Source: Pseudomonas benzenivorans (GTDB lineage Bacteria; Pseudomonadota; Gammaproteobacteria; Pseudomonadales; Pseudomonadaceae). From it: DNA of 64,000 nucleotides. The stretch spans positions 496,001-560,000 of the forward strand of contig NZ_FNCT01000001.1 in the NCBI RefSeq assembly GCF_900100495.1, written 5' to 3'. Position numbers and translations under genes: made by a program. Within the stretch, counting starts at the first letter, position 1. Each line of letters starts with the position of its first letter. Shown here one piece after another: positions 44,213 to 54,297 of this stretch. Under the pieces are notes generated by a model. It worked only from the letters and a program-made list of their open reading frames with translations. It was not told the origin of the DNA and ran no database searches.

Positions 44213-45904
44213 ATGCCGATCAAGTACAAGCCTGAAATCCAGCACTCCGATTTCAAGGACCTGACCAACCTGATCCACTTCCAGAGCACGGAAGGCAAGA
44301 TCTGGCTTGGCGAACAGCGCATGCTCTTGCTGCAGGTTTCAGCGATGGCCAGCTTTCGCCGGGAGATGGTCAACACCCTGGGCATCGAACGCGCCAAGGG
44401 CTTCTTCCTGCGCCAGGGTTACCAGTCCGGCCTGAAGGATGCCGAACTGGCCAGGAAGCTGAGACCGAACGCCACCGAGGTCGGCATGTTCCTCGCCGGC
44501 CCTCAGCTGCATTCACTCAAGGGCCTGGTCAAGGCCCGCCCCACCGAGGTGGACATCGACAAGGAAAGCGGCCGTTTCTACGTCGAGGTGGAGTGGATCG
44601 ATTCTTTCGAAGTCGAAATCAGCCAGAGCGAACTCGGGCCGATGGACGAGCCAGTCTGCTGGACCCTGCTCGGCTACGCCTGCAGCTACTCCTCGGCCTT
44701 CATGGGCCGCGAGATCATCTTCAAGGAAATCAGCTGCCGCGGCTGTGGCGGCGACAAGTGCCGGATCGTCGGCAAGCCGGCCGAGGAATGGGAAGACGTC
44801 GAGAGCTTCAAGCAGTACTTCAAAAGCGATCCGATCATCGAGGAGCTGTACGAACTGCAATCACAGGTGGCCTCGCTGCGCACCAGCCTGCACAAGCAGG
44901 AAGGGCAGTATTACGGTATCGGCCAGTCAGCGGCCTACCAGCATGTACGGCAGATGATGGACAAAGCCGCGCAGGCCAAGGTCTCGGTGCTGCTGCTGGG
45001 TGAAACCGGGGTCGGCAAGGAAGTCATCGCCCGCAGCGTGCACTTACGCAGTAAGCGCGCCAACGAGCCTTTTGTCGCGGTGAACTGTGCGGCGATTCCA
45101 CCGGATTTGATCGAGTCCGAGCTGTTCGGCGTGGAAAAGGGTGCATTTACCGGCGCGACGCAGTCACGCATGGGCCGTTTCGAGCGGGCGAACAAGGGCA
45201 CCATCTTCCTCGATGAGGTGATCGAGCTCAGCCCCCGCGCCCAGGCCAGCCTGCTAAGGGTATTGCAGGAGAGTGAACTGGAACGGGTTGGCGACAACCG
45301 CACGCGGCGGGTCGACATTAGGGTCATTGCCGCGACCCACGAGGACCTGGCCGAGGCGGTCAAGGCCGGGCGTTTCCGGGCCGACCTCTACTACCGGCTG
45401 AATGTTTTCCCGGTCGCCATCCCGTCGCTGCGCGAACGCCGCGAGGACATTCCGCTGCTGACGGAACATTTCATCAAGCGCTTCCACGAGGAGTATGGCA
45501 AGAAGACCCTGGGCCTCTCCGACAAGGCGATGCAAGCCTGCGTGCACTACAGGTGGCCGGGCAATATCCGCGAGCTGGAGAACGTCATCGAACGCGGCAT
45601 CATCCTCACCGAGCACAACGAGAGCATCAGCGTGCAGGCGCTGTTCCCGCGGCTACCAGAGGGAAACCAGGGCGACAGTGATCGGGTCTCGGCCGAAGGC
45701 ACCCTGGTCCACCCGCAAGGCGATGCCGGCGGCTGGGTCGAGCAGATTCTCGGGAGCGGACTCAGCCTCGACAGCATCGAGGAAACGCTGATGCGCGAGG
45801 CCATGCAACGGGCCAATCAAAATGTCTCTGGGGCCGCACGGCTGCTGGGCCTGAGCCGCCCGGCGTTGGCCTATCGGCTGAAGAAGATCGGCATCGAGGC
45901 CTGA
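44213..45904 (+). CDS. dmpR: Phenol-responsive sigma-54 activator DmpR
   Basis: This 563-residue protein of the XylR/DmpR subgroup has an N-terminal sensory V4R-type domain (about 1-210) with the [11 protein letters not shown] zinc-cysteine motif, a linker, an AAA+ domain with Walker A GETGVGKE, the GAFTGA sigma-54 contact loop and an arginine-rich [16 protein letters not shown] region, and a C-terminal Fis-type helix-turn-helix ([20 protein letters not shown]). Phenols bound by the A domain relieve repression of the ATPase. It is divergent from dmpK, and its targets are the tandem sites in between. It may also act on the toluene monooxygenase genes, for which no separate activator is present in the window. 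Confidence 0.94.
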   Translation: MPIKYKPEIQHSDFKDLTNLIHFQSTEGKIWLGEQRMLLLQVSAMASFRREMVNTLGIERAKGFFLRQGYQSGLKDAELARKLRPNATEVGMFLAGPQLHSLKGLVKARPTEVDIDKESGRFYVEVEWIDSFEVEISQSELGPMDEPVCWTLLGYACSYSSAFMGREIIFKEISCRGCGGDKCRIVGKPAEEWEDVESFKQYFKSDPIIEELYELQSQVASLRTSLHKQEGQYYGIGQSAAYQHVRQMMDKAAQAKVSVLLLGETGVGKEVIARSVHLRSKRANEPFVAVNCAAIPPDLIESELFGVEKGAFTGATQSRMGRFERANKGTIFLDEVIELSPRAQASLLRVLQESELERVGDNRTRRVDIRVIAATHEDLAEAVKAGRFRADLYYRLNVFPVAIPSLRERREDIPLLTEHFIKRFHEEYGKKTLGLSDKAMQACVHYRWPGNIRELENVIERGIILTEHNESISVQALFPRLPEGNQGDSDRVSAEGTLVHPQGDAGGWVEQILGSGLSLDSIEETLMREAMQRANQNVSGAARLLGLSRPALAYRLKKIGIEA

Positions 45905-46132
45905 GCCAAGAGGTAGCCTCATAGCCTGGCAGCGCCATCAGTCTCAGCTCCTGAAGCGGCAAAGGCGCCCTGCATTTGTTTTGCTTTTCGCAGCGAACGG
46001 ATGACTGCCGCTCCCCTTTGGCTTTCCGGCAAGGCTATCGGCGCAAACGCATGAACGGCGCTGCGCCGATGGCTATGAGCGGGAGCGCAAAGCGCCAGGC
46101 CCATCCCCGGAAGGCTTATCCACAGCCGCGGC

Positions 46133-46513
46133 TCATTCGACGAACGGATGATCAACTGGCTGCATGAGTTCATCGAACCGCCCATTGGCACGCAGCTTCC
46201 GAAAGGCCTCGCTCAGAAACCTATCGGTCGCACCACCTGCGCCCCCCCCTTAGGCAGCACGATCTTCACCTCGAACCGGCGATACAGTTGCCGCTGAATG
46301 TTCTGCAGGTTGTTGGCCTTGATCAGGGGATCGGTCGCATCGTCGGCGAAGATAAAGCCATCGATGCGGCCTAGCTCGAGCTTCTTCAGGCTGCTCAGAA
46401 TATCGGCCGACGGCTGGGTGTCGAATGGAAAATACAGGGTGTGGGCGACGTCTGTTTCTATTAAATAGTCGGCCAACCTGTTCGGGTCCACCGGATTATG
46501 CCTATTGGTATAG
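46133..46513 (-). pseudogene. C-terminal half of a broken extracellular solute-binding protein gene
   Basis: Reading leftward from the IS border, codons encode TNRHNPVDPNRLADYL through VKIVLPKG, typical of family-3 amino-acid-type binding proteins. A run of eight G (46242-46249 on the opposite strand as C) then shifts the frame by one. In the other frame FLSEAFRKLRANGRFDELM and HPFVE-stop complete the protein. The gene is therefore broken by both an insertion and a homopolymer frameshift. Its N-terminal half lies at 50457-50706 beyond the IS elements. The host gene is not part of the catabolic pathway as far as I can tell. Confidence 0.75.
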
Positions 46514-46678
46514 CAGGCCGTTGAAAAATTCGGCTTCAACTGCCCCAACCCGTTCGGGTTGACGCTTTTGCAAGCGCTTGGGCCTAACGGAGCCAACGAA
46601 AGGCCTGGTTTCAGGCCTTTTTGACCGTTTTCAGCACCACTTTCACACCTTTCGACGTTTTTTTGAGCGCACCTCGCC

Positions 46679-47386
46679 TTATACATGCGAGCCTCGCCAC
46701 CAACCCGACAAGCTTCCAAGGCGGATCAGGTTGTAGACCGAGAAACCCAGCAATAACTGAGCACTTAGCTTGGCGCGACCGATCAGCTTGGTCTTGCGCA
46801 GGCCGCCAACCGTCTTCAGCCAACCAAAGCCTTCTTCGATCCGTTTGCGGATCTTCTGGCTGGCGGCATATCCCGGATGCCGCGTGGTGCGCCCATCGAT
46901 GGCGCTGCCCTTGCGCTTCTGCGCCACATGCGGTGTCACCTTCAGCTCGCGTGCCCGCTGCACAAAACGCTGCTGGTCGTAATTCTTGTCCGCACCTACC
47001 GTGCTGCCCGGCTTGGCCGTACGCTCCAGCATCTCCAGAGCCGCCTCCACCTCGGCACGTCCATTGAACTCGGCGCATTCCATATCCACGATCAGACCGT
47101 TGCGGTGCTCCATCATCGTGTGGGCCATGTGCGCCAGACGACTGGCATCGCCATTGCTCTTGCGCGCCAGCCGGGCCTCGGGATCGGTGGTCGATTGGTG
47201 GGTCGCGTTGCTGCGCTTTTCGCCCTTGAAGTCGGCATCGTGGTTGCGCGTACCATCCTCCGGGGGTTCGCCGCCGTCCTTCTTGATGAAGGACTTGTGC
47301 GAGGCCCAGGCGTCGATCAGCGTGCCATCGACGCTGAAATGCTCGTCGCTGGCGTACTCGGACCATTCCTCCAGGGACTTGATGCG
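46679..47386 (-). pseudogene. IS5-family transposase, C-terminal part
   Basis: An open frame without its own start reads RIKSLEEWSEYASDEHF, DGTLIDAWASHKSF, then GADKNYDQQRFVQ and RKRIEEGFGWLKTVGGLRK before the stop. The DDE catalytic acids are recognisable (Asp in DGTLIDAW, Asp in GADKNYD, Glu in RIEEGFGW). It is separated from its N-terminal part by the IS21 element. Joined to that part it would make a 361-residue transposase with no other defect. Confidence 0.85.
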
Positions 47387-47499
47387 CTGAAAGTGTTGCC
47401 GCTGACCGAAAACTGACCCAGTAGAGGCTGTTCTGCCGACTGAAAACTGACCCAGGTGTTCAACTGCTTCTGCTCAATTTTTGAGCAGGAGAACACAGG

Positions 47500-49008
47500 G
47501 TGATCAGTATGGAAATGATGGGCAAAATCCGCCGGATGTATTTCCGCGACAAGCTGTCGCTGCATGAGATAGCCAAGCGCACCGGGTTGGCGCGCAACAC
47601 GATTCGCAAGTGGGTCAGAGCACCTGAGGCCAAGCCGCCGGTCTACCAACGCCGCGCGATCTTCAACAAACTCAGCCCTTTTCACGCCACGCTGGAGCAG
47701 GCGCTAAAAGCCGATTCGCTGCGGCCCAAGCAACAGCGGCGCAGTGCCAAGGCGCTGTTGGCGCAAATCAAAGCCGAAGGTTATGACGGTGGCTACAGCC
47801 AGCTCACCGCGTTTATCCGTGCCTGGCGAGGGGGACAGGGCAAGGCGTCGCAGGCCTTTGTGCCGCTGACCTTTGCTCTTGGCGAGGCGTTTCAGTTTGA
47901 CTGGAGCGAGGAAGGCTTGCTGGTCGGCGGCATTTACCGGCGTATGCAGGTGGCACATCTGAAGCTGTGTGCCAGCCGTGCGTTCTGGCTTGTGGCGTAT
48001 CCGAGCCAGGGCCATGAGATGTTATTTGACGCCCATACACGCTCGTTCGGCTCCTTGGGCGGCGTGCCGCGCCGGGGCATCTACGACAACATGAAGACGG
48101 CCGTCGACAAGGTCAATAAGGGCAAAGGCCGGGCGGTGAATGCGCGCTTTGCGGTGATGTGCGCGCATTACCTGTTCGATCCGGACTTCTGCAACGTCGC
48201 CGCTGGTTGGGAAAAGGGCATCGTTGAAAAGAACGTGCAAGACAGCCGTAGGCGCATCTGGCTAGACGCCCAGGACTGTCATTTTCACTCCTTCGAGGAA
48301 CTCAATGCCTGGCTGGGCCAGCGCTGCCGCGCGCTTTGGAACGAGCTGACGCACCCTCAATACAGCGGGCTGAGTGTAGCCGAAGTGCTGGAGTTGGAGC
48401 GCGCTGAACTGATGCCTGTGCCAGCGCCATTCGACGGTTACGTCGAGCGGCCTGCGCGGGTCTCCAGCACCTGCCTGGTCAGCGTCGGGCGCAACCGCTA
48501 CTCGGTGCCATGTGAGTACGCGGGTAAGTGGGTCAGCAGCCGTTTGTATCCGACGCGAATCGAGATGGTGGCCGATGATGCGCTGATTGCCAGCCATGTC
48601 CGCTTGCTGGATCGCGACCAGGTCAGCTATGACTGGCAGCACTACCTCCCGCTGATCGAACGCAAGCCCGGTGCGCTGCGCAACGGAGCGCCCTTTGCTG
48701 ATCTGCCAGCGCCGCTGCGTCAGCTTAAGCACGGTCTGGGGCGTCATGCCGGCGGTGACCGGATCATGGCGCAAGTCCTGGCTGCCGTACCGGTCGCCGG
48801 ACTCGATGCCGTGCTGGTAGCCGTTGAGCTGGTACTGGAGAGCGGCAGCCTGAGCGCCGAACACATCCTCAATGTCGTGGCACGGCTGACTGCATCCGAA
48901 CCACCACCCAGCGTCGAAACCCACTTGTCGCTCAAGGAAGCCCCCGTCGCTAACACGGCGCGCTACGACCGCCTGCGTGGCCAGGCCGAGGAGGTCGGTC
49001 ATGCGTGA
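47500..49008 (+). CDS. istA: IS21-family transposase IstA
   Basis: This 502-residue transposase has an N-terminal helix-turn-helix ([21 protein letters not shown]), an rve-type DDE catalytic domain (FDWSEEGLL with the first acid, [13 protein letters not shown] with the second, [13 protein letters not shown] with the Glu), and a C-terminal beta domain. IstA cuts and joins the element ends; it works with the IstB ATPase, whose gene overlaps the istA stop. Confidence 0.92.
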   Translation: MISMEMMGKIRRMYFRDKLSLHEIAKRTGLARNTIRKWVRAPEAKPPVYQRRAIFNKLSPFHATLEQALKADSLRPKQQRRSAKALLAQIKAEGYDGGYSQLTAFIRAWRGGQGKASQAFVPLTFALGEAFQFDWSEEGLLVGGIYRRMQVAHLKLCASRAFWLVAYPSQGHEMLFDAHTRSFGSLGGVPRRGIYDNMKTAVDKVNKGKGRAVNARFAVMCAHYLFDPDFCNVAAGWEKGIVEKNVQDSRRRIWLDAQDCHFHSFEELNAWLGQRCRALWNELTHPQYSGLSVAEVLELERAELMPVPAPFDGYVERPARVSSTCLVSVGRNRYSVPCEYAGKWVSSRLYPTRIEMVADDALIASHVRLLDRDQVSYDWQHYLPLIERKPGALRNGAPFADLPAPLRQLKHGLGRHAGGDRIMAQVLAAVPVAGLDAVLVAVELVLESGSLSAEHILNVVARLTASEPPPSVETHLSLKEAPVANTARYDRLRGQAEEVGHA

Positions 49009-49804
49009 TTTGATGGCGGAACTCAAGGAGCTGCGCCTGCACGGCATGGCCACGGCCTGGGCGGAGTTAACTGCACAGGGTGAGTCGAACACAGCCTCGT
49101 CCAAGTGGCTGCTCGAACACCTGCTGGAACAAGAGCACACAGATCGCGCCATGCGCTCGGTGAGCCACCAGATGAACATGGCCAAGCTGCCGATGCACCG
49201 CGATCTGGCCGGCTTCGACTTCAGCGCCTCCAGCGCCGACGCTCGCTTGATCAGCGAGCTGGCCAATCTGAGCTTTACCGACACCGCGCAGAACGTGGTG
49301 CTGATCGGTGGGCCAGGCACCGGTAAAACCCACCTAGCCACCGCGCTGGCCGTGTCCGGCATCACCCGGCACGGTAAGCGCGTGCGCTTCTACTCCACGG
49401 TCGATCTGGTCAATCTGCTGGAGCGCGAAAAACACGACGGCAAAGCCGGGCGGATCGCCCAGGCACTGCTGCGCATGGATCTGGTCATCCTCGACGAACT
49501 GGGTTATCTGCCGTTCAGCCAGGCTGGCGGTGCGTTGCTGTTTCACCTGCTGTCCAAGCTGTACGAACACACCAGCGTGGTGATCACCACCAACCTGAGC
49601 TTCGCCGAATGGTCGAGCGTGTTCGGCGACGCCAAGATGACCACCGCCCTGCTGGATCGGCTGACCCACCACTGCCACATCGTCGAAACCGGTAACGAGT
49701 CCTATCGCCTGCAACACAGTAGCTTGGCGGCCCAGGCCAAGATCAAATCACGGGAGCGAAAGCGTAAGGGCGGCCAAGAACCGGAGGACGATGAGCCGTT
49801 CTGA
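49001..49804 (+). CDS. istB: IS21-family helper ATPase IstB
   Basis: This 267-residue AAA+ protein has Walker [10 protein letters not shown], Walker [12 protein letters not shown] and the sensor-1 VVITTNLSF. IstB is the DnaA/DnaC-like target-selection ATPase of IS21. The ATG at 49001 overlaps the istA stop by eight bases, the usual istAB arrangement; an upstream in-frame start within istA is unlikely. Confidence 0.92.
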   Translation: MRDLMAELKELRLHGMATAWAELTAQGESNTASSKWLLEHLLEQEHTDRAMRSVSHQMNMAKLPMHRDLAGFDFSASSADARLISELANLSFTDTAQNVVLIGGPGTGKTHLATALAVSGITRHGKRVRFYSTVDLVNLLEREKHDGKAGRIAQALLRMDLVILDELGYLPFSQAGGALLFHLLSKLYEHTSVVITTNLSFAEWSSVFGDAKMTTALLDRLTHHCHIVETGNESYRLQHSSLAAQAKIKSRERKRKGGQEPEDDEPF

Positions 49805-49997
49805 TTTCATGGCGACGACGGCCTGCTACATGCTGCGTGTGGCAGGTCTTAAACAACTGAACTGGGCTAGCGAAGGAGTGGGGGCAACAGCAGCTGCGCT
49901 GGTAGACTTATCCACAGTTGCTGGTAACAAAATCAGCAATCCGCCCTGGGTCAAATTTCAATCGGCAGGGTGGGTCAATTTTCCATCAGCGCCAACA

Positions 49998-50375
49998 CTG
50001 AAAGAACAGGCGCGCTACATCCTGATTGAACAGCCGGTCGCGGTTCTGGCTGAAGGTCGAGTGATCCCACATGCGCTCGTCCATCGACAAGCCGACGACC
50101 CAGCGAAACAACAGGTTGAAATCAATCTGCTCGACCAACTGCCGCTCGGAGCGAATGGTGTAGATCACCTGGAGCAACGCAGCACGCAGCAGGCGCTCCG
50201 GCGCAATCGAGGCGCGCAGCAGGGTGGAGTACAGCCCGTCGAAGTCCTGGTCCATCGAGGTCAGGACGGTATCGACCAACTCGCGCAGGGGACGCAGCGG
50301 GTGATCGTTCGGAATGCGCTGCTCTAGCGTCGTGTAGCTGAACAGCTCGTTTTGTTTGAGGTCGAGTCCACGCAT
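49998..50375 (-). pseudogene. IS5-family transposase, N-terminal part
   Basis: A 126-codon start beginning MRGLDLKQNELFSYTTLEQR and including DHPLRPLRELVDTVL, the LLRASIAPERLLRA segment and MWDHSTFSQNRDRL ends at RLFFQ exactly at the IS21 target duplication. Reading on into position 47386 restores an in-frame RLFFQ-RIKSLEEW junction. Confidence 0.85.
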
Positions 50376-50456
50376 TGGCTTGGGCTGGCTTCGGCAGAAG
50401 AGGATGGCCGCCATTTTGCCAGAGCCGCGCGGGCCCTGGCTTTTTTCAACGGCCTG

Positions 50457-50706
50457 ATAGAGGACGAAATTGACGTTAAAGATGGTTGTTCGACAGGCTG
50501 AAATTCGCCTGTGACATGTCGAGCGGCTTGATCAGCGGCATATGGGAATCCACCTTCCTGCCCTCGACGTGGCTCATCGAACGGGCAAAGGACACGACCT
50601 GATAATCGATGCTCCTGTTGCTGACCGCGCTGATCACCTTGAGAAGATCCACCAATACGCCCTTGTCCGGTAAAGAAGGCGAGGGGTGTTCTCCTCGCCA
50701 AAACAA
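50457..50706 (-). pseudogene. N-proximal part of the broken solute-binding protein gene
   Basis: The frame encodes DKGVLVDLLKVISAVSNRS and HMPLIKPLDMSQANFSLS, typical of family-3 binding proteins. It then ends at TAA after NNHL. Skipping one base gives FNVNFVLY, which joins the fragment at 46513. The signal-peptide part is missing: the stop of the outer-membrane channel gene lies only 16 bases upstream. The gene is therefore damaged at its start, by a frameshift, and by the IS5 insertion. Confidence 0.7.
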
Positions 50707-50721
50707 CAGACGAGACCCTAT

Positions 50722-52086
50722 TCAGAACCTGTGGGTATAGGCGATGGTCCAGTTGTCTTGCGAGTGGCTGGTTCGAATGGGGGCTGAGGTGTCCGGCAGG
50801 GTCGAGTTGTCCATCGACTCCTTGAAGGCGTGGGAGTAGGCGAAATGAACGCTGCTCTCCTTCGAGAAATCGTAGGAAAAACCCAACGAGGCGTGCTTCT
50901 TGGGAATGGCGGGAATAACGCCGAACAACAGGTCGGAGCGTAACGCCTGGTCGGCGATGCGCGCACCGCCACGCAACGTCCAGTTGCCAGTCCGATAGGC
51001 TACGCCGGCTGACAAGATGGTCTGATCCTTGTAGTTTTGCGGGAGCAGGATATCGATGTTAGCCCCGCCATCTGACACGAAGCCAACGTCAATGTCTTTC
51101 ATTGCATGTTTCCAGAACACTCGTGAGACATCGACCGTCATCATCCACTGATCGTTGAAGCGGTGGCTCAAGCCGAGATCTAGCTTGGCGGGCATCTGGA
51201 AATCGCGGATCTTGATATCGCCGTCGAGAGGGATCTGTCCCGCGACCCCATCGATCGCAGTGAGGGTAGCCCGCCCTTCCATGTCGTTCATTTGGCTTTC
51301 AATCGTATAGGCGGCCCCCAGGATGGTGTCATTCGACATCTTGTAGATCATCCCGATACGCCCCCCCAAACCCCAGGCGTCAACGCCACTGGCCAGGGGC
51401 TGGTTCTTGGTCAGGCTGAAGTGTGCGCCGCGCAAATCAGGCAAGCCACCGAGCACAGGTACCAGGCTTCCGCTCACCCTCCCAGAGCCGATCAGCGAGC
51501 CAACCTGATCTGCGCCAAGCAACAGCTCGAGGTTCAAACCCTGCCACATGACATCGAGACTGGCGCCCACCGTCAGTTTGTCGTTGACTTCGTAACTGGC
51601 TGCGAAGGGAACGTTTAATACTAAGAGCCGGCTCGAGTTCTCGAGCCCAGTATCCAAGCCGCCGGTGGCACGAGAAAGAAAACTGTCTGTGCCATATTCC
51701 GTTCCCAGCCCCCCCTGGGCAAAGGCGCCGACCCCGAGCGCCAGGGGGCCATTGTGGTAGGTATAAGCCGCCTGGGGGGCCAGATAGGGCCCTCGGTTCT
51801 TGGAGTGGTTATTGGACGAAGCATTTTCTCCCGTAGCCAGGTTTTTCGTGTCGATGTCGGTATTCACGACATCCAACCCTAAGTGAAGTTCGGAGCCTTG
51901 GGCCATCAATGACAGCGTTGCTGGATTGGTCATCATGCCGGCCGCGCCGACATCGAATGCCGTTGCAGCTCCGCCCATGGCCCGGGAGATCGGTCCGTAG
52001 CCTTCCAATCGAAAAACGTCGGTGGCGTGGACCATTTGCGATGTGATAGCCAGGACGGCAGCGGAGATAGTGCTGAGTGTTTTCAT
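50722..52086 (-). CDS. tbuX: FadL/TodX-family outer-membrane channel for aromatic hydrocarbons
   Basis: This 454-residue protein has a signal peptide (MKTLSTISAAVLAITSQMVHA, cleaved before TDVFRLEG) and the FadL pattern: N-terminal hatch with EGYGPISRAMGGAATAF and NPATLSLM motifs, then beta-strands to a terminal aromatic residue (IAYTHRF). TodX, XylN and TbuX are relatives encoded with toluene pathways, where they let monoaromatic hydrocarbons across the outer membrane. It lies downstream of the toluene monooxygenase cluster on the same strand. A GGGAG site precedes the ATG at 52086; the frame extends upstream without a start of its own. Confidence 0.88.
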   Translation of the reverse strand: MKTLSTISAAVLAITSQMVHATDVFRLEGYGPISRAMGGAATAFDVGAAGMMTNPATLSLMAQGSELHLGLDVVNTDIDTKNLATGENASSNNHSKNRGPYLAPQAAYTYHNGPLALGVGAFAQGGLGTEYGTDSFLSRATGGLDTGLENSSRLLVLNVPFAASYEVNDKLTVGASLDVMWQGLNLELLLGADQVGSLIGSGRVSGSLVPVLGGLPDLRGAHFSLTKNQPLASGVDAWGLGGRIGMIYKMSNDTILGAAYTIESQMNDMEGRATLTAIDGVAGQIPLDGDIKIRDFQMPAKLDLGLSHRFNDQWMMTVDVSRVFWKHAMKDIDVGFVSDGGANIDILLPQNYKDQTILSAGVAYRTGNWTLRGGARIADQALRSDLLFGVIPAIPKKHASLGFSYDFSKESSVHFAYSHAFKESMDNSTLPDTSAPIRTSHSQDNWTIAYTHRF

Positions 52087-52250
52087 TTTTATATGTCTCC
52101 CTTTCTTATATTTGTAAGTGATTAACAAAAAGTCAGCTGATAATCCTTTGGAGGAATTGCACATTCATTGGAGCGCCGTCGCCGGATGCGCAACTCCTTC
52201 GAGGGCGGAGAAAGGCACAGGCCAGACTGTCAAGTTTGAACCGCCAGAGA

Positions 52251-52928
52251 TCATCGCAGCATTTTCAACACTTCATGTGCGACTTCCTCCGATGAGGCAG
52301 GGTTCTGGCCGGTAACAAGATTTCCGTCCACTACAGCAAAGGGGAGCCAGTCGGGTCCTTTGGAATAGTCACCGCCGTGTTTTTTCAACTCGTCCTCTAC
52401 CAGGAATGGCACGACATTAGTCAATTGGACTGCGGCCTCTTCGCTATTGGAGAAACCGGTCACCCGTTTGCCTTGGACTATCGGGCTCCCATCCGGTTTG
52501 CGGGCATACCGCAACACGCCAGGCGCATGACAGACCGCGGAAACCGGTTTGCCGGCGGCATACATTGCCTCGATCAGCGCGACCGAGTCGGCATCCCCAG
52601 ACAGGTCCCACAGCGGCCCGTGCCCACCGGGATAGAAAACTGCGTCGTACTCATCCGCTCTGATGGCTGAAAGCCTCGAGGTGTTGGCAAGGGCCGCCTG
52701 TGTTTCTTTGTCCTGCTTGAAACGAGCGGTTGCTGCAGTTTGAAAGTCCGGCTCTTCGCTCTTCGGGTCGAGTGGGGGGTGCCCACCTTTCGGGGAGGCT
52801 AGCGTGATTTCCGCGCCAGCATCCTTGAGGACATAATAGGGTGCTGCAAACTCCTCCAACCAGAAGCCTGTTTTCTTGCCGGTGTCACCCAACCTGTCAT
52901 GGGATGTCAATACGATCAATATCTTCAT
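52251..52928 (-). CDS. DJ-1/PfpI-family protein (type 1 glutamine amidotransferase-like)
   Basis: This 225-residue protein matches the Hsp31-like subgroup of DJ-1/PfpI: FYPGGHGPLWDL, nucleophile elbow AVCHAPG with Cys133 and His134, and a supporting acid Glu25. Relatives act as glyoxalase III-type enzymes, chaperones or stress proteins, and similar genes sit near electrophile-generating catabolic pathways. No role in toluene degradation is established. The start at 52928 fits the MKILIVLTS family beginning; an ATG four codons upstream is also possible. Confidence 0.82.
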   Translation of the reverse strand: MKILIVLTSHDRLGDTGKKTGFWLEEFAAPYYVLKDAGAEITLASPKGGHPPLDPKSEEPDFQTAATARFKQDKETQAALANTSRLSAIRADEYDAVFYPGGHGPLWDLSGDADSVALIEAMYAAGKPVSAVCHAPGVLRYARKPDGSPIVQGKRVTGFSNSEEAAVQLTNVVPFLVEDELKKHGGDYSKGPDWLPFAVVDGNLVTGQNPASSEEVAHEVLKMLR

Positions 52929-53068
52929 GATTTCCCTCATTGTTAAAATGTGGCCTCTCGCTAAGTGCGCAAAACGCGTATCCGGTAATGATCAAATGGA
53001 TACTTTAGTTAACGGATAAATTTCTACGGTGAGCGAGTCTGAATCTACACAGATAGGTTTATCTTTGT

Positions 53069-53112
53069 GGACACGGCTGTGGGCGCAAACTGCCACGCCC
53101 ACAACCGTGTCC
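53069..53112. terminator. Long-armed hairpin downstream of the GST gene
   Basis: GGACACGGCTGTGGGCG and CGCCCACAACCGTGTCC pair over 17 bases with one mismatch, with a 10-base loop. It lies in the 262-base gap between gst (ending at 53191, leftward) and the PfpI-like gene, so it probably ends the toluene monooxygenase transcript or partly insulates the next gene. A TATTTTT run follows on the + strand side. Confidence 0.7.
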
Positions 53113-53190
53113 AACCATATTTTTCCTCTACGTCGCCACAGGTCTAACTTGCGGGGCTTCGCCCTCACAGAAGGCGTGCACTGAAATCCG

Positions 53191-53799
53191 TCAGCTAACC
53201 AGCCCCTCTGCTTTCAACGTTGCGTGCACGGCCGGCCGGGCAGCAACGCGGCTGACATAGCTGGTCAGCACAGGCCAAGGTGAAAGATCAACCGCTACCC
53301 ACTGTCCCCAACCTAGGACGGTAAACAGGTAGGCATCAGCTGACGTGAAGGTGTCGCCCATCAGGTACTGTTTGCCATCGAGTTTCTTCGACACGTAGTC
53401 AAAGCGTCGGGCAAGCATGTCCTTCATCTGCGTTTTCCAATCCTCCGGCGCCTTCGGATTGAATAGTGGGGCAAACGTTTTGTGCAGCTCGGTGGAAATG
53501 AAGTTGAGCCATTCCTGCAGCCGGTAACGCTCCATCGTGTCAGCGGGCGGCGCGAGTTTCTTCTCCGGCACGCGGTCGGCCAGGTACTGGATGATGGCCA
53601 ACCCTTCGGTCAGTACCTCACCGTCCTTCAGTACCAATGCTGGCACGTAGCCATTCGGGTTGATGGCGGTAAAATCGCCACCGCTTTCGGTCTTCTTGGT
53701 GGCGAGGTCGACCTTTTCCGTCTCGAAGGAAAATCCCCCCTCATTGAGGACGATATGAGGGGACAGGGAACAGGCTCCCGGGCTGTAGTAAAGCTTCAT
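53191..53799 (-). CDS. Glutathione S-transferase, bacterial beta-like class
   Basis: This 202-residue GST has the thioredoxin-like N-terminal domain with Cys10 in YYSPGACSLSPHIVL and the GSH-binding loop NGYVPALVL followed by LTEGLAIIQYLAD, then the all-helical C-terminal domain. BphK-like relatives are found in aromatic degradation operons and may conjugate or dehalogenate reactive intermediates. A good AAAGGAG site precedes the ATG. It follows a decayed hydrolase on the same strand. Confidence 0.9.
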   Translation of the reverse strand: MKLYYSPGACSLSPHIVLNEGGFSFETEKVDLATKKTESGGDFTAINPNGYVPALVLKDGEVLTEGLAIIQYLADRVPEKKLAPPADTMERYRLQEWLNFISTELHKTFAPLFNPKAPEDWKTQMKDMLARRFDYVSKKLDGKQYLMGDTFTSADAYLFTVLGWGQWVAVDLSPWPVLTSYVSRVAARPAVHATLKAEGLVS

Positions 53800-53889
53800 C
53801 GTTGCTTCTCCTTTGGGTCATGCTACAAATTGCAGCCCTACGCGGGGCCGCCGCAAACTGCCACGCGGCGCTGGTTTCTCCGGTGACAA

Positions 53890-54250
53890 GCCGAGTCACT
53901 ACTCGGCAATAAAAAAACTCACCAGGCGATTGAAGGTCGCGGCATGCTGGTTTTCGTCCAATGGCCGCAGTGACCGAAGACATACGACGGGACGCGATCA
54001 ATCAGCTCAAACAGGCGATAAGAACTCGAGAGGAGAATCACGCGATCCTCTCGCCCCTGGGCAATCAAGGTCTCCTTGCTGTTGAATGTCCGACTCGTCA
54101 CTCGCCAGCATGTCCATCCCGCGTTGGCGCGGCGGCGGGAACATGCTCGCAAACGCTTCCTGGTAGAGATGCCCACCTCATGGCTCCGGCGGGCACGGTC
54201 GTCGGTCACCAGCGCGCTGCTCAAGTTCTCCAGAAATACGACTGCCAATA
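53890..54250 (-). pseudogene. Decayed meta-cleavage-product hydrolase (TodF/DmpD-like)
   Basis: Fragments of one hydrolase are spread over all three frames: SALVTDDRARR, then in another frame YQEAFASMFPPPRQR and MDMLASDESDIQQQ, then LIAQGREDRVILLSSS, YVFGHCGHWTK, and after a further shift NQHAATFNRLVSFLLP. These match, in order, the C-terminal half of the intact dmpD product (SLVTDELAEL, FAQMFPAPRQRW, GREDQVIPL, GQCGHWTQ). At least three frameshifts and loss of the N-terminal half make it non-functional. Confidence 0.85.
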
Positions 54251-54297
54251 CTCGCCTGCGCGGCAGGCGCACCCTATCGCTACCCCAAGAGCCGTAT

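Larger units (their letters stand above)
47394..49997 (+). mobile_element. IS21-family insertion sequence (istAB)
   Basis: The 2604-bp element starts TGTTGCCGCTGACCG and ends, read inward from the right, TGTTGGCGCTGATGG. It is flanked by a perfect 7-bp target duplication CTGAAAG (47387-47393 and 49998-50004). Both ends carry two copies of an inner repeat with the core AAAACTGACCC or AAATTGACCC, the multiple transposase-binding sites typical of IS21. Both genes look intact, so it may still be mobile. Confidence 0.9.
46514..50456 (-). mobile_element. IS5-family insertion sequence, interrupted by an IS21-family element
   Basis: Terminal inverted repeats CAGGCCGTTGAAAAA are found at 46514 and, reversed, ending at 50456. 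A 4-base target duplication ATAG flanks them (46510-46513 and 50457-50460). Removing the element and one ATAG copy restores the reading frame of the solute-binding protein gene (VLY-TNRHNP). Without the nested IS21 element and its 7-bp duplication it would be about 1.33 kb, a normal IS5-family size. Confidence 0.85.

Noticed and set aside
46213-46719. A 168-codon minus-strand frame that could be taken for one hypothetical protein
   Set aside because: It is chimeric. Its first part reads through the end of the IS5 element and its second part through the broken solute-binding protein gene.
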